64,000 nucleotides of DNA from Limisphaera sp. (GCA_025057755.1 JANWVC010000029.1:16196-80195); one strand, 5' to 3'. Counted from the stretch's first letter, positions 35,465-46,136 are shown. Notes: a model not told the origin generated them from the sequence alone. Numbers and translations are program-made.

Positions 35465-37528
35465 ATGACACTTCCGGTCGTACATGTGCTCTTCGTGGAC
35501 GATGATGAGGACGATTACATCCTCACGCGGGAGCTGTTGACGCGGCCAGGTTTGACCACTCGTTATGAACTGCACTGGTGCCCGCACTACGAAGAAGCGC
35601 GGCAAGCCTTGGGTGGGGGTGAATTCGATCTTTGCTTGTTGGACTACCGCCTGGGAGTGCGGACCGGGCTGGAACTGTTAGAAGAAACTCGTGGCCTGCA
35701 TCAACGTCCCCCGGTGATTCTTCTCACCGGCCAAGGCGACCCTTCTGTAGATCTGGCCGCCATGCAGGCCGGGGCTGTGGAGTACTTGATCAAATCGGAA
35801 CTCACAGCCGAGGGGCTAGATCGTGCCATTCGCTATGCGTTGGAACGTCGCAAAAACGAGGAACGGCTACGACGGGACCGTGACCTCATCGGTCGAATCA
35901 TGGAGACCAGCCCGGTGGGTATTGTGGTGACGGATCGCTTGGGTCGTGTCACCTTCGCGAATGCGAGGGCGGAGCAGGTGCTGGGCGGAAACCGTGGAGC
36001 TGGAGCCGTTATACCCCACCTTTCTGAATGGCCGTTGCTGAACGCCGAAAGTGGCGCTGCGCATGCCCCGGGAGTGACTTTGAAACAGGCTTTGGAAACC
36101 GGCAGGCCGGTCCACGATTTGCGCGGTCTGTGGGACGATGGTCAACGGCGTTTGATCGTTTCCATCAACGCAGCGCCCTTGATGGACCCTGCCGGAGGCA
36201 TTGAAGGCCTGGTGGTCACCGTGGACGATATCACCGAACGAGTCCACCTCGAAGAGCGGCTCCGACAGTCTCAGCGGATGAAATCCATCGGTCAACTGGC
36301 CGCCGGTGTGGCGCATGACATCAACAATGTGCTGACCGTCATCCAAGGTCACGCTGAACTGCTGCGCGAAGCCATCCCGTCGGGCCGGCCCGAGGAACGT
36401 TCCGTTCGCCAGATCTGCGCGGCTGCCGATCGTGCCGCCCGGTTTGTCCGACAACTGTTGTTGTTCAGCCGCAAACAAGTGGTGCAATTCAAGCGGTTGG
36501 ATCTGGGGCAGGTGTTGCACAACCTGGCGCCCATGCTGTCCCGACTGCTGGGCGAAGACATCCATTTGGAACTGGATTGCACCGAATCGATTCCGCCCAT
36601 TGATGCAGATTTGGGCATGATCGAGCAGGTAATCTTGAATTTAGCCGTCAATGCCCGCGACGCCATGCCCAGGGGCGGCCAGCTCCGTCTGGCGACAAGC
36701 CTTGTCTCCGTTCAGGAAGCCGAAGTCGTCCGCCGAAGCGCACCCCGGCCGGGCGCTTACGTATGCCTGACGGTTACGGACACCGGCTGCGGAATGGATG
36801 CCGCGACGCTGGCCCGCATTTTTGAGCCGTTTTTTTCCACCAAGGAGACCGGCAAAGGCACCGGCCTAGGTCTGGCCACCGTGTACGGCATTGTCAAACA
36901 GCATCAGGGTTGGATCGAAGTCACCAGTCAGGTTGGCCTGGGCAGTACCTTTCGGGTCTATCTGCCAGCCGCTTCCGGCCCCGCCGGCGTTTCACAAGAT
37001 ACAGAGTTTCAGCGCCGACCTCGCGGCCGGCGGCAGGAAAGCATTCTGGTGGTGGAAGACGAACCGGACCTGCGTGAGCTTGTGCAGGAAGTGCTCTTGG
37101 CCTGCCAGTACACGGTCTACACCGCGGCCACTGGGCTTGAAGCACTGGGCCTATGGGATCGCATCGGCGGTGGTGTGGACCTTCTGTTGACGGACGTGGT
37201 CATGCCACAGGGAATCGATGGCCACGAACTGGCCGAACGGCTCCGCCAACGCAAGCCCGATTTACGGGTCATTTACACCAGCGGCTACAGCGGGAGCTTG
37301 GCTGGACGTCAGCTTCAACTTCGAGACGGATGGTTCCTGCCCAAACCCTATCGGCCGGGGGTCTTGGCCCGCGTGATTCGGGCCTGTTTGGACAGCCCGA
37401 TTGGTGCACCTCCGCCCCCCGACTTGGATTCCGTGCTCATCGAAGCTGGCGGCCGGCTTACAGCTCCGGAAGCTTGTGGCTCTGCCTCTGAAGCGCACGC
37501 AGCCGCTTCGTCGCGCTCAGACCAATGA
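35465..37528 (+). CDS. Hybrid sensor kinase: receiver-PAS-kinase-receiver
   Basis: A 687-residue cytoplasmic protein. An N-terminal receiver (5-125, acceptor Asp60 in LCLLDYRLG) is followed by a PAS domain (about 140-260), a HisKA domain with His in [18 protein letters not shown] near 284, and an ATPase domain (about 380-500; [21 protein letters not shown] and [18 protein letters not shown]). A second receiver (about 525-645) has its acceptor Asp in [12 protein letters not shown] 45-residue Ala/Ser-rich tail ends it. The ATG at 35465 has GAGGAG eight bases upstream. Gene order and spacing make it part of one operon with the two genes before it. It has no DNA-binding output, so the target is unknown. 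Confidence 0.92.
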   Translation: MTLPVVHVLFVDDDEDDYILTRELLTRPGLTTRYELHWCPHYEEARQALGGGEFDLCLLDYRLGVRTGLELLEETRGLHQRPPVILLTGQGDPSVDLAAMQAGAVEYLIKSELTAEGLDRAIRYALERRKNEERLRRDRDLIGRIMETSPVGIVVTDRLGRVTFANARAEQVLGGNRGAGAVIPHLSEWPLLNAESGAAHAPGVTLKQALETGRPVHDLRGLWDDGQRRLIVSINAAPLMDPAGGIEGLVVTVDDITERVHLEERLRQSQRMKSIGQLAAGVAHDINNVLTVIQGHAELLREAIPSGRPEERSVRQICAAADRAARFVRQLLLFSRKQVVQFKRLDLGQVLHNLAPMLSRLLGEDIHLELDCTESIPPIDADLGMIEQVILNLAVNARDAMPRGGQLRLATSLVSVQEAEVVRRSAPRPGAYVCLTVTDTGCGMDAATLARIFEPFFSTKETGKGTGLGLATVYGIVKQHQGWIEVTSQVGLGSTFRVYLPAASGPAGVSQDTEFQRRPRGRRQESILVVEDEPDLRELVQEVLLACQYTVYTAATGLEALGLWDRIGGGVDLLLTDVVMPQGIDGHELAERLRQRKPDLRVIYTSGYSGSLAGRQLQLRDGWFLPKPYRPGVLARVIRACLDSPIGAPPPPDLDSVLIEAGGRLTAPEACGSASEAHAAASSRSDQ

Positions 37529-37547
37529 ATCGGGTTACAAGGGGAAG

Positions 37548-38270
37548 TCACCAACCGAAGACAAAGGCCAAAAGGCCAGCCCAAAGTAACGATGGCAAAT
37601 AGGACGCCACTTCAATCCGGCGCACTTCCAGGATTAAAAGCGCCACTGAAAACACCAACAGACCGGACGTGGCGCAAACCGCTGCCGACGCATTTCCGCT
37701 TTCCAACCACGGCTCCATCCACCACAAAACCAACGTCAGTGTGCCCTGAAACGCGAGCACTGCTACGGCCGAAAGCATCACGCCGACGCCCCAAATCTTC
37801 ACAAAACCCATCGTTGCCAAGCCGTCTATAACTGCCTTCAAGAACAGCGGGGATGGATCTCTTCCCAATACTTCTGCCACCGGCCCCAAAATCGCCAGCG
37901 GGGCCGCGCAGTACAGAGCCGTGCAAACCACAAAACCTTCCGTCCAATGTGCCCCTGCGCGCCCGCTAGCTGCTTCCATTTTGGCGCGAGCATAGCGCCC
38001 TAGCGCATTGGATCCCCGTTGCAGGTGCAACCACCGACCTGTCAACCGACCCAGGGCCAGCGCCATCATCACCAGTAGGAGCTGTCCTAAAATGGCCAGG
38101 ATTGAACCGTCCAGGTGGCGCCATGTCAGCCGCAATCCGAAGTACACGGTCAACATGAACAGCACGATCTTCAGCCAACCTTCCGTAGCTGGCCGCAGAC
38201 CGCGTCGCATGGCCCATCCCGCTGCGCCACCCAGCAGGATCCCGATCATATTAGCCAAGGTGCCTGTCAC
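37548..38270 (-). CDS. DUF554 family membrane protein
   Basis: Integral membrane protein of 240 residues with about seven predicted helices. MIGILLGGAAGW at the start, HWTEGFVVCTALYCAAPLAILG in the middle and FLKAVIDGLATMGFVKIWGVG are characteristic of the DUF554 family (YdfK-like), whose function is unknown to me. The start is a GTG at 38270. It converges with the hybrid kinase gene, 19 bases between the stops. Confidence 0.88.
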   Translation of the reverse strand: MTGTLANMIGILLGGAAGWAMRRGLRPATEGWLKIVLFMLTVYFGLRLTWRHLDGSILAILGQLLLVMMALALGRLTGRWLHLQRGSNALGRYARAKMEAASGRAGAHWTEGFVVCTALYCAAPLAILGPVAEVLGRDPSPLFLKAVIDGLATMGFVKIWGVGVMLSAVAVLAFQGTLTLVLWWMEPWLESGNASAAVCATSGLLVFSVALLILEVRRIEVASYLPSLLWAGLLAFVFGW

Positions 38271-38646
38271 GAACCCGACCTAACCACGAGTCGACGGCAA
38301 CGAGAAGATCAAAGATGAGGTCCGTCCCGCCCGGGCGGTTTACGGCCCGCGCGCCCGCGATGGCGATCTCCGCCGGTTTCGCTGCCCGGTGACGCATCTT
38401 GCCCCGCACATGCCGCTGCATTCGGAAAAGGCATTCCCAAATCCTATGACAACGGTTTGGCAGGAATCGGCACTCGCGCCTGCGATCTAAAGACCCTTTT
38501 TCGACATCTGGCGGGGGAAAACCAGATCCGGTCTGGCAAAGGCTCGATCAAGCTTCAAGCACGGGGGCGGGACACCTTGCCCGTTGCCATCTTGTTACGA
38601 ACCTGAACTGGCCGTGCTTCAGCAAACCGCATACTCTCAGGGCTCC
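38271..38646. other. Intergenic stretch, no gene recognised
   Basis: 376 bases between the divergent DUF554 and HAD genes. It has a perfect palindrome CCGCCCGGGCGG near 38328-38339. No promoter pair or RNA gene can be supported. Confidence 0.45.
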
Positions 38647-39324
38647 ATGGTCCGACTCATTCTATTTGACATCGACGGAACATTGATTCGCACGGCTGGA
38701 GCAGGCGTCGGCGCTTTCATCCAGGCCTTGGCGGACGAATTTGGCATTCGGGACGGAATGGACCGTCTTCGGTTTGCCGGCCGCACCGACACAAGCCTCG
38801 TTCGCGAAATCCTACACGCTCATAGCATTCATGCGACGACTGAACATCTCCAACGGTTTTTTGACCGCTATGTTTTCCTCTTGGAGGAACGGCTACAGCG
38901 GCTGGGGGGCGAGATTCTTCCCGGGGTGTTATCTTTCTTGGATGGTCTGCAACAGCTCCGACCTGTGCCGGTGGTCGGTCTGCTTACCGGTAATATCCGA
39001 CTCGGCGCAGAAATTAAACTTCGGCATTTCGGTTTGTGGGATCGGTTCCAGATTGGCGCCTTTGCCGATGACGCGGAAGACCGAGCCGTCATTGCAGCCC
39101 TGGCGCGACGCCGCGGAGAACGGCGACTCGGACACCCCTTACATGACAATGAAATCCTCGTGGTCGGCGACACGCCGCACGATATCGAGTGCGCGCGCGC
39201 GATCGGGGCCCGCATCTTGGCGGTGGCGACGGGGGAATTCGGCTTGGACGACCTCAGGCTGCACCGGCCGTGCTGGCTGGTCCAAAACCTCGGGGAGATC
39301 GCACCCGAGCTTGTGTGCGCGTGA
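38647..39324 (+). CDS. HAD-superfamily hydrolase (phosphatase)
   Basis: Encodes 225 residues of the haloacid dehalogenase fold with motif [10 protein letters not shown] near the N-terminus, motif II Thr in VGLLTGN, a Lys in the linker helix (AEIKLRHFG) and motif [14 protein letters not shown]. The cap region is a small helical (C1) type. It resembles phosphoglycolate phosphatase-like enzymes of unassigned substrate. The ATG at 38647 has AGGG five bases upstream; the frame is open to 38584. It precedes clpP by 205 bases. Confidence 0.88.
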   Translation: MVRLILFDIDGTLIRTAGAGVGAFIQALADEFGIRDGMDRLRFAGRTDTSLVREILHAHSIHATTEHLQRFFDRYVFLLEERLQRLGGEILPGVLSFLDGLQQLRPVPVVGLLTGNIRLGAEIKLRHFGLWDRFQIGAFADDAEDRAVIAALARRRGERRLGHPLHDNEILVVGDTPHDIECARAIGARILAVATGEFGLDDLRLHRPCWLVQNLGEIAPELVCA

Positions 39325-39529
39325 GTTGGCTCCAGCCCATGCACCCCGCTATGCAGTGTCGTGTGGATTGGCTCGCTTACGGCCGACCTTCTTTCAAAAA
39401 ACCAAGCGTCAGGGCGTGAGCCATGGAGCGCGTGCGCTTTCGGACTCGACAGACTCGCTTCTCAGCCACGTTGGCTTGACGGTCCCTCCCCCCTCCCGTA
39501 GGTTCGGCCGTAACGTGGGAGATTCGCCT

Positions 39530-40156
39530 ATGTACCTGAACAATTTCCTTGTGCCCATGGTCGTGGAACAAACCGGCCGGGGCGAACGCGGGTATGACAT
39601 CTATTCGCGGTTGCTGGTTGACCGCATTGTGTTTCTTGGCACACCCATTGACGACATGGTGGCCAATTTGGTCATCGCGCAACTGCTCTTCTTGCAGATG
39701 AGTGATCCCAAGAAAGATGTGCACCTGTATATCAATTCACCCGGCGGCAGCGTCACGGCCGGATTGGCTATTTACGACACGTTGCAATACCTGACGTGCG
39801 ACGTAAACACGTACTGCATTGGCCAGGCCGCCAGCATGGGTGCGGTTTTGCTAGCTGCAGGCACCAGAGGCAAACGCTTTGCCCTGCCCAACGCCCGCAT
39901 CATGATCCATCAGCCCTGGGGAGGTGTGCAAGGCGCCGCCACGGATATCAGCATCCAAGCGAAGGAAATCCTCCGGCTCAAGGACCGGCTCAACGAAATC
40001 CTGGCATTCCATTGTGGGAAAAAAGTGGAAGAAGTGGCCAAGGACACCGATCGTGACTTCTACATGTCTGCCGAGGAAGCCCGCAACTACGGCCTCGTGG
40101 ATGCCGTGGTGCAATCCCGCAGAGAAATCCCTGCTGCGCAGGAGCGGACGACCTGA
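39530..40156 (+). CDS. clpP: ATP-dependent Clp protease proteolytic subunit
   Basis: Serine peptidase that forms the double-ring chamber of Clp proteases. The 208-residue product has all marks of an active ClpP: Ser102 in [11 protein letters not shown], His127 in MIHQPWGG and the Asp in the DTDRD segment (172-176), with the oligomer-forming handle [23 protein letters not shown] about eight bases upstream supports the ATG at 39530. The same frame stays open for another 260 codons upstream, antisense-free but out of frame with the HAD gene; that part is not real. clpX follows 41 bases later. Confidence 0.96.
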   Translation: MYLNNFLVPMVVEQTGRGERGYDIYSRLLVDRIVFLGTPIDDMVANLVIAQLLFLQMSDPKKDVHLYINSPGGSVTAGLAIYDTLQYLTCDVNTYCIGQAASMGAVLLAAGTRGKRFALPNARIMIHQPWGGVQGAATDISIQAKEILRLKDRLNEILAFHCGKKVEEVAKDTDRDFYMSAEEARNYGLVDAVVQSRREIPAAQERTT

Positions 40157-40197
40157 GACTTCTGCCCCCTGGGTCGATCTGCGGCGCCCGGTATCTC

Positions 40198-41478
40198 GTG
40201 GCTCGATCCTCTTCATCCGCGGTCTGCAGTTTCTGCGGCAAAACCGCCCGCGAGGTGCGCAAACTCATTGCTGGCCCGGGCGTGTACATCTGCGACAACT
40301 GCGTGTTGTTGTGCAAGAATGTGCTGGACGCCGAGCAGGCCATGCAGGCCCGGCCAGAGCGCACGCTCGCTGTTCCCAAACCCCACGTCATCAAACGCGA
40401 GCTGGACCGCTACTGCGTCGGTCAAGAACAGGCCAAGCGAACCTTGGCCGTGGCCGTTCATAACCATTACAAACGCATCCTCAGCCGCAGCCGCGCCGTC
40501 ACCCCAACTCCGGCCGGAACAGAGAAAGACCCGCATGCCGACGTGGAGCTGGAAAAAAGCAACATTCTGCTGATCGGGCCCACCGGCTCCGGCAAGACCT
40601 TGCTGGCCCGCACGCTGGCCCGCATCCTTGATGTGCCATTTGCCATTGCAGACGCCACCACAGTCACCGAGGCCGGTTACGTGGGCGAGGATGTAGAAAA
40701 CATCGTTTTGCGACTTTTGCAAAACGCCGATTACGACGTCGCCCGGGCCCAGCGAGGCATCATTTACATCGACGAAATCGACAAAATCGCTCGAAAAACC
40801 GAAAACGTCTCCATCACGCGGGACGTTTCGGGCGAAGGCGTCCAGCAAGCTTTGCTCAAAATCCTGGAAGGCACCCTGTGCAATGTGCCGCCCCAGGGCG
40901 GCCGCAAGCATCCCCAGCAGGAATACATCCGGGTGGATACCACGGATATCCTCTTCATTTGTGGAGGTGCCTTTGTGGGATTGGAATCCATCATCCGACG
41001 TCGCCTGGGTCACCAGGTCGTGGGATTCCATGCGGCCAACGTTCCCGTGACCCACGCACCGGGGGACTTGCTGCCCCTGGTGGAACCGGAAGACCTGCTA
41101 CGCTTTGGTTTCATCCCCGAGTTCATTGGCAGGCTGCCCGTCATCGCCACGCTTCACGAGTTGACCGAGGCGCAGCTCATTGACGTCCTCACCACCACGC
41201 GCAACGCGCTGACCCGTCAATATGCAAAGCTTTTGGCGCTGGAGGGGGTGGAACTGGAGTTCACGCACGACGCCCTTCAGGAACTGGCAGCTCAGGCTGT
41301 GCGGAAGGGAACCGGCGCACGCGCGCTCCGGAGTCTGTTAGAAAAGCTGATGCTCGACGTCATGTATGACGTCCCGCGCCATCAGGATGTCACTCACGTC
41401 AAAATCACACGCGCAGTGGTGCGGGGTGAATGTCCTCCGCTCGTGCAGCGCAAGACCGATGAACCGGCTGCCGCGTAG
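40198..41478 (+). CDS. clpX: ATP-dependent Clp protease ATP-binding subunit ClpX
   Basis: Hexameric AAA+ unfoldase that feeds substrates to ClpP. The 426 residues start with the zinc-binding domain (Cys10, Cys13, Cys32, Cys35; CSFCGK and CDNC). The AAA+ domain has Walker A GPTGSGKT near 125, Walker [12 protein letters not shown] near 185, and the ClpP-binding and sensor-2 regions follow ([21 protein letters not shown]). The start is GTG at 40198. It lies 41 bases after clpP, a common operon pair. The very C-terminus ([15 protein letters not shown]) is divergent. Confidence 0.96.
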   Translation: MARSSSSAVCSFCGKTAREVRKLIAGPGVYICDNCVLLCKNVLDAEQAMQARPERTLAVPKPHVIKRELDRYCVGQEQAKRTLAVAVHNHYKRILSRSRAVTPTPAGTEKDPHADVELEKSNILLIGPTGSGKTLLARTLARILDVPFAIADATTVTEAGYVGEDVENIVLRLLQNADYDVARAQRGIIYIDEIDKIARKTENVSITRDVSGEGVQQALLKILEGTLCNVPPQGGRKHPQQEYIRVDTTDILFICGGAFVGLESIIRRRLGHQVVGFHAANVPVTHAPGDLLPLVEPEDLLRFGFIPEFIGRLPVIATLHELTEAQLIDVLTTTRNALTRQYAKLLALEGVELEFTHDALQELAAQAVRKGTGARALRSLLEKLMLDVMYDVPRHQDVTHVKITRAVVRGECPPLVQRKTDEPAAA

Positions 41479-41540
41479 ATTGCGGCCCGACTGCATCCGG
41501 ACTGCAGGGGGAAGGGGTGTGTGCCGGCGGCCGGGACATT

Positions 41541-42443
41541 TCATCGCCCCAGGCTCCGGTCTACCAAAACATCCATGTCCAAAAAAACCTTGCGGCCCAG
41601 CCAGCTTTCCAGGTCCAACCGCGCGGCCTGCCCGATTTGCCGGACTCGTTGCCCCCCCGCACCGATCAGCATTCGCTGATACCGCGGATTTGCTGTCAGG
41701 ATGGACGCCTTGATGTGGCAAAGGGGCTGGCCCTGCTTGTCGCGCTTCTCCTCCACTGCATGGACCTCGACGGCAGTTCGGTAGGGCACTTCATCGTCCG
41801 TCAGGAGGTAAACCTTCTCGCGAATGATTTCGCCGATCAAAAAGCGTTGATGGGCATTGGTAATCTGGTCGGGTGGATACAAGGGGGGCCCTATCGGAAG
41901 GTGGGCCAGAATGCCCTGCACAAGTGCTTCCAAACCTTGACCCGTAAGGGCCGAGACCTCGTAACATCCGGCGTATGCGTGTTGACGGGCTTTCCAGGCA
42001 TCAACATAGGGCCGCTCCGGCAAGTCGCTTTTATTAAGGCAGAGCAACCGAGGCTGCGCAACGTCGCGCAATGTCTCCCAAACCATTTCGTCCTCAGGCC
42101 CAATTGCGCGGGACGGATCCACCACGTGGACCACCACGTCGATGCCCTGCAAAGCGCGACGCGCGCGCTCGTGCAAGCGGTCCACGAGCCGGCTGGCGTG
42201 GGTTTTGAAAAAGCCCGGCGTATCGACGAAGACGATTTGCCCCTCCGGCCGGTTGACCACGCCCTGAACAGGGTCACGTGTGGTCTGCGGCTTGGGCGTG
42301 ACAATCGAGAGTTTCCGCCCTACCAGGGCATTCAGCAGGGTTGACTTCCCCACGTTGGTGCGGCCTACCAGCACCGCCAGCCCGCACCGGTGGGGCGTCG
42401 CTGCCCCGGTCGGCCCCGCTGCCGGGTCCTTGCTTTCGTTCAT
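41541..42443 (-). CDS. era: GTPase Era
   Basis: GTPase that binds 16S rRNA 3' end and assists 30S subunit assembly. The 300 residues have G1 GRTNVGKST (27-35), the switch region TPKPQTTRDPVQG, G3 DTPGF, G4 NKSD, and the KH domain at about 215-295 with the GAGGQRVRQIGQAARLDLE loop. The first 19 residues are an Ala/Pro-rich extension. It converges with clpX; 62 bases separate the stops. Confidence 0.95.
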   Translation of the reverse strand: MNESKDPAAGPTGAATPHRCGLAVLVGRTNVGKSTLLNALVGRKLSIVTPKPQTTRDPVQGVVNRPEGQIVFVDTPGFFKTHASRLVDRLHERARRALQGIDVVVHVVDPSRAIGPEDEMVWETLRDVAQPRLLCLNKSDLPERPYVDAWKARQHAYAGCYEVSALTGQGLEALVQGILAHLPIGPPLYPPDQITNAHQRFLIGEIIREKVYLLTDDEVPYRTAVEVHAVEEKRDKQGQPLCHIKASILTANPRYQRMLIGAGGQRVRQIGQAARLDLESWLGRKVFLDMDVLVDRSLGR

Positions 42444-42543
42444 ACGGTCAGGGTATGGGATGCCTGCGGCAGGGCCAAGCCCGCCTGTTTCCGGGGGAGG
42501 CGTCGGCGACCGTTGACTAACAAACTGTTGAAACCGGTCTTGG

Positions 42544-44016
42544 TCATCGCGGCCATCCCCGCCGCTGCACCGGTTTGGATCCGTCCGGCCGCGGCATCCA
42601 AAAATCCTGCCAGCTCAAGCCACATTCGCGGATCATGCGCAATCCATACGTGTGGGGGACCAACGCCCGGTCGGGATTATTGCTCCCCAAGGTGAACTTG
42701 ACCCCGGCAGCCTTGGCCTCTCGAATGAAGTCCGGTTTGGGCAGTTCCAGTCGGCTGTTGATCTCGATCGCCACCCCGTTGCGTGCTGCCGCTTCAATGA
42801 CCCGACGACGTCGTTCGGGCGTCCAAAGAGCGTCATACCGTGAAGCCAACGCATCCGGCAGGTAAGTGGGATTGGCGTAAAAATCGATGGGCTCATGATC
42901 CAGAATGTGCACGATCGTGTCCACCAAGCGATCCATGAAAGCTTGCGGATCCTCTATCTGAACTTCTTCAGCCAACCAGAGTCGCGTCCGCCGGCCGCGC
43001 GCATCGAACAAAGTCATGGCGTCCGTGAACACATAATCAAACTGCGCCACCGTGGAGGCGGAGAACAAGCGTGTCCATTCCCGACCTTCGGCCTGCAGGC
43101 CCACAAACACCGGGGTGTGACGCAGCGTCTGAAGATATGCCATCGCACCTGCGTCATTGGTGATGGCAAATCCCAGGCCGCAATTGGCCGCCAGACCGTA
43201 ATTCATGCCAGTGCGGCGCATGTGTGCCAGCACTTCTTCCAGCGTCAATCCCCCTTTGAGATGCGCGTGAAAATCCACCAGGGGCACATTGGCCATGCCC
43301 AACTCGATCATTCGGCGCCAGGTTTCATCTGCCACGGGCCGCTGGATGCCTGGGGGGAGCTCGTCTGGCAAGCGTCGCACGCGAATGCGTCGGAAGGCCA
43401 CACGACTTGCAGGATCATGGCCTTGGAGGGCGAATGTGCCTTGACCCAAGCGGCGTCCCGGCCGGTGACCCGGTAGCGCTGGCGGTTCTGGTTCTACATA
43501 ATCCACGACCCAATGATCGTTCACGTACACCCGCACGCGCGGAGTTTCCACAACGATCCGCAAGCGGAACCACTCTTCGTCCGCCACCAACTGTTTGTGT
43601 ACATTCCGCAATCCATAGAGACTGCCGGTTTTCTTCAGTTCCCAGTAACCTTGGTGCGGCTGGGCCGAGTGGTTGATCTGCACTTCAAAACCTCGAGCCG
43701 GCCAACCGGTTTCCTGCCAAGCCGTATGGAAATACAGACCGGAATTGGCCCCTGGGGCAGCAGAAATCTCCGCTTCGAGTTCAAAGTTTTTGAACTCGGG
43801 CTCTGCCGGCCCTCTGCCGACGTAATAGAGATGAGCCCGCGGTCCGTGGGCTACAATGGCCCCTTGTTCGACTCGGAATGTGGCAGGATTTTCGCTCGCC
43901 CGCCAGCCTTCGAGGCTGTGACCGTCAAACAACTCCAACCAGTCTCCGGCCTGCGCTCTACTGCCGATCGCCAAAAGCAAAACGGCCACCGTACCCTGCC
44001 AACCCCATCGCTTCAT
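42544..44016 (-). CDS. Secreted DUF1080 domain fused to a PHP-like domain
   Basis: Exported protein of 490 residues with a signal peptide (about 1-22, ending GSRAQA). Residues 23-210 are a DUF1080 (3-keto-disaccharide hydrolase-type, concanavalin-like) domain: WLELFDGHSLEGWRASENP, GLYFHTAWQETGWPARGFEVQI and GTFALQGHDPAS. Residues 235-485 resemble a PHP-type metal-dependent hydrolase (VDFHAHLKGG, HEPIDFYANPTYLP, GVAIEIN), but the last motif, usually GSDAH, reads GSNNPDR. I recall NN in this position in related verrucomicrobial proteins, so the change may be a subfamily trait. A role in sugar processing outside the cell is inference. The ATG at 44016 gives the signal peptide; the frame is open to 44118. 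Confidence 0.82.
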   Translation of the reverse strand: MKRWGWQGTVAVLLLAIGSRAQAGDWLELFDGHSLEGWRASENPATFRVEQGAIVAHGPRAHLYYVGRGPAEPEFKNFELEAEISAAPGANSGLYFHTAWQETGWPARGFEVQINHSAQPHQGYWELKKTGSLYGLRNVHKQLVADEEWFRLRIVVETPRVRVYVNDHWVVDYVEPEPPALPGHRPGRRLGQGTFALQGHDPASRVAFRRIRVRRLPDELPPGIQRPVADETWRRMIELGMANVPLVDFHAHLKGGLTLEEVLAHMRRTGMNYGLAANCGLGFAITNDAGAMAYLQTLRHTPVFVGLQAEGREWTRLFSASTVAQFDYVFTDAMTLFDARGRRTRLWLAEEVQIEDPQAFMDRLVDTIVHILDHEPIDFYANPTYLPDALASRYDALWTPERRRRVIEAAARNGVAIEINSRLELPKPDFIREAKAAGVKFTLGSNNPDRALVPHTYGLRMIRECGLSWQDFWMPRPDGSKPVQRRGWPR

Positions 44017-44170
44017 CCATGGCAGTTTGCGGGGTCTGACGCGAGGGAACAAGTCTGGCGCACCGCGTCGCTTTTCGATCCTTCCCACTTCGCAGGCTTC
44101 TCCCAAGCAGTCTTGCAAGGACCCCGAGCAGACCGAAGGATGCTGCCTGCGTGCGGCGGGTGGATCCTTG

Positions 44171-45232
44171 TTACTCCGTGTTTGGATAGGAGCCTAATAA
44201 TTTCACGAAATTGCAATGCTCGGCCAGCAACCTCAATGCGCGGGCCACGCGTGGATCCTCCGCATGGCCCTCGATGTCAATAAAGAAGAAGTATTCCCAA
44301 GCTTTGCGCCGACTGGGACGCGATTCGATCTTGGTCATGTTGATCCGGTACCGTCGGAAAGCCGCCAAGGCGCTGTGTAGGGCCCCCACCCGATGCATCA
44401 CACTGATCATCAGGCTGGTGCGGTCGTTTCCCGTGGGCGGCGTTGTCTGACGGCCCAGCACCAGAAAACGGGTCGCGTTGGTAGCGTTGTCCTGAATGTC
44501 ATACTCCACCACAGGGACGCCGTATTTCTCAGCCGCCAACACGCCAGCGATGGCTGCAGCGTAACGTGTCTGACGAGCCAGTTCAGCGGAACGCGCATTA
44601 GACGAGGTTTCGATGATCTCCACTTCTGGCAGATTGGCTTGCACCCAGGTTCGGCACTGTCCCAGCGATTGTGGGTGAGCAAAGAGCTTGCGGATTTTGG
44701 ACTTTGGATAGCGGCTCAGCAGGCAATGTTGGATGGGCAGCACTATCTGCGACACAATTTTCAGGTCACTGTCCACAAACATGTCGAGCGTGTGCGTGAC
44801 GACGCCCTCGGTGGAATTCTCCACTGGCACCACTCCGTAGTCTGCGCGGCGTTTGCTCACTTCGTGAAAGACATCGGCAATCGTCTTCAGCGGCACGTAC
44901 TTCAGACTGGAGCCAAACCGTTGAATGGCGGCCTGGTGGGTGAAGGTCGCTTCTGGTCCCAGGTAAGCCACCGTCAGCGTTTTTTCCAGCGCCAGGGCAC
45001 TGGACATAATTTCCCGATAAATGGCTTGTAACTGTTCGTCCGTTATGGGCCCGCGATTCAGTCGGCAAACGCGCTTCAAAACCGCCTGCTCCCGGTGCGG
45101 CGCGTAGACTTCCTGGCCCATCTTGCGCTTCAACTCCCCAATGGCCAGCACGTGCCGGGTTCGCTCGTTCAACAACCGCACGATTTGCTGATCAATCCGG
45201 TCAATCGCTTTGCGATGATCCTGAATGTGCAT
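44171..45232 (-). CDS. pheA: Bifunctional chorismate mutase / prephenate dehydratase
   Basis: Makes phenylpyruvate, the phenylalanine precursor, from chorismate. The 353 residues contain an AroQ chorismate mutase (about 1-85; RIDQQIVRLLNERTRHVLAIGELK), prephenate dehydratase (about 88-265; VAYLGPEATFTHQAA, VPVENSTEGVV and the TRF motif in NATNATRFLVLG) and an ACT domain (about 275-353) with GALHSALAAF and the ESRPSR motif that binds phenylalanine for feedback inhibition. The ATG at 45232 (MHIQDHRKAID) matches family starts; the frame is open to 45259. It is divergent from the HAD gene. Confidence 0.95.
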   Translation of the reverse strand: MHIQDHRKAIDRIDQQIVRLLNERTRHVLAIGELKRKMGQEVYAPHREQAVLKRVCRLNRGPITDEQLQAIYREIMSSALALEKTLTVAYLGPEATFTHQAAIQRFGSSLKYVPLKTIADVFHEVSKRRADYGVVPVENSTEGVVTHTLDMFVDSDLKIVSQIVLPIQHCLLSRYPKSKIRKLFAHPQSLGQCRTWVQANLPEVEIIETSSNARSAELARQTRYAAAIAGVLAAEKYGVPVVEYDIQDNATNATRFLVLGRQTTPPTGNDRTSLMISVMHRVGALHSALAAFRRYRINMTKIESRPSRRKAWEYFFFIDIEGHAEDPRVARALRLLAEHCNFVKLLGSYPNTE

Positions 45233-45366
45233 AACCCGTCCGCAGAATACCGCACCCATGGTTGGCGGGGGCAGTAAAAAGTGGGTGGCAGTCTCGAGCC
45301 TGCATCCGGCCGGTCCGGCCAGTGCGCGATTGCGCGCGCGGCCGAAAAAGGGTTGGATGAGAAGCC

Positions 45367-46092
45367 ATGGACAAAGCAGGAGCCAACGGGGTCATGTATC
45401 AGTGGCTGTGCTTTGACCTCGATGGCGTGATCTTCGATTACGACCGAGCCGAGCACGAGGCCTTGTCAAAAACGCTGCAGCGTTTCGGATACACGCTCAC
45501 GGCCGAGGGGCACGCCCTGTATCGGCAGGTAAACCGTCAACTTTGGACCGCTTGGGAACAGGGCCAGATCGAGGCCATAGATCTCAAGACGCTGCGCTTT
45601 GAACGATTTCTTCAGTTGGCCCGAATCCGGGCCTCTGCCGAAGAGTTCGGTCGCTGGTATCTGGACGCACTGTCACGTGCGCATGGACTCTGGCCCGGTT
45701 GTCGGAACACGCTGCGTCTTTTGCGCGCCCGCTTCCGACTGGCCGCTTTGACGAACGGACTGCAGGCGGTTCAGCGGCCACGGCTTCGTGCCGCCGGCCT
45801 GATGCCCTTGTTTGAAGCTGTGGTTGTTTCTGAGGAGATTGGGGCTGCCAAACCGGATCGTCGATTCTTCGAGGCCGCGTGGACACGGTTGGGTCGGCCT
45901 CGGCCTGAGCAGGTTTTGATGATTGGAGACCAATGGGAAGCAGACATCACCGGTGCAGCGGCTTTCGGATGGCACACGTGCTGGTTTAACCCACGCAATG
46001 AACCTGCTCCTTCCCAACCTCCGGTCCGATGCGTTGTCCGTTCCTGGGAGGAGCTGCGCCGATGGTTGATGACCTCCCGGGCATCTGACTGA
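45367..46092 (+). CDS. HAD-superfamily hydrolase, YjjG/YfnB-like
   Basis: Encodes 241 residues with HAD motif I CFDLDGVIFDY, motif II Thr in LAALTNG, motif III Lys in GAAKPDRRFF and motif IV MIGDQWEADITGAAAFG with trailing WHTCWFNP. The helical cap and the pattern of motif IV resemble the YjjG/YfnB nucleotidase-like subfamily, but the substrate is not settled. The start is either the ATG at 45367 or the one at 45394 (MYQWLCFDLDG), which fits the family N-terminus better; neither has a decisive ribosome binding site. Confidence 0.88.
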   Translation: MDKAGANGVMYQWLCFDLDGVIFDYDRAEHEALSKTLQRFGYTLTAEGHALYRQVNRQLWTAWEQGQIEAIDLKTLRFERFLQLARIRASAEEFGRWYLDALSRAHGLWPGCRNTLRLLRARFRLAALTNGLQAVQRPRLRAAGLMPLFEAVVVSEEIGAAKPDRRFFEAAWTRLGRPRPEQVLMIGDQWEADITGAAAFGWHTCWFNPRNEPAPSQPPVRCVVRSWEELRRWLMTSRASD

Positions 46093-46136
46093 ACCCCGCC
46101 GACAGGATTCGCCACTTTCCAGCCTGACCGATTGTC

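Noticed and set aside
38741..39529. 260-codon upstream extension of the clpP frame
   Set aside because: It overlaps the HAD phosphatase gene in another frame. The ClpP family starts at the ATG at 39530, which has its own ribosome binding site.
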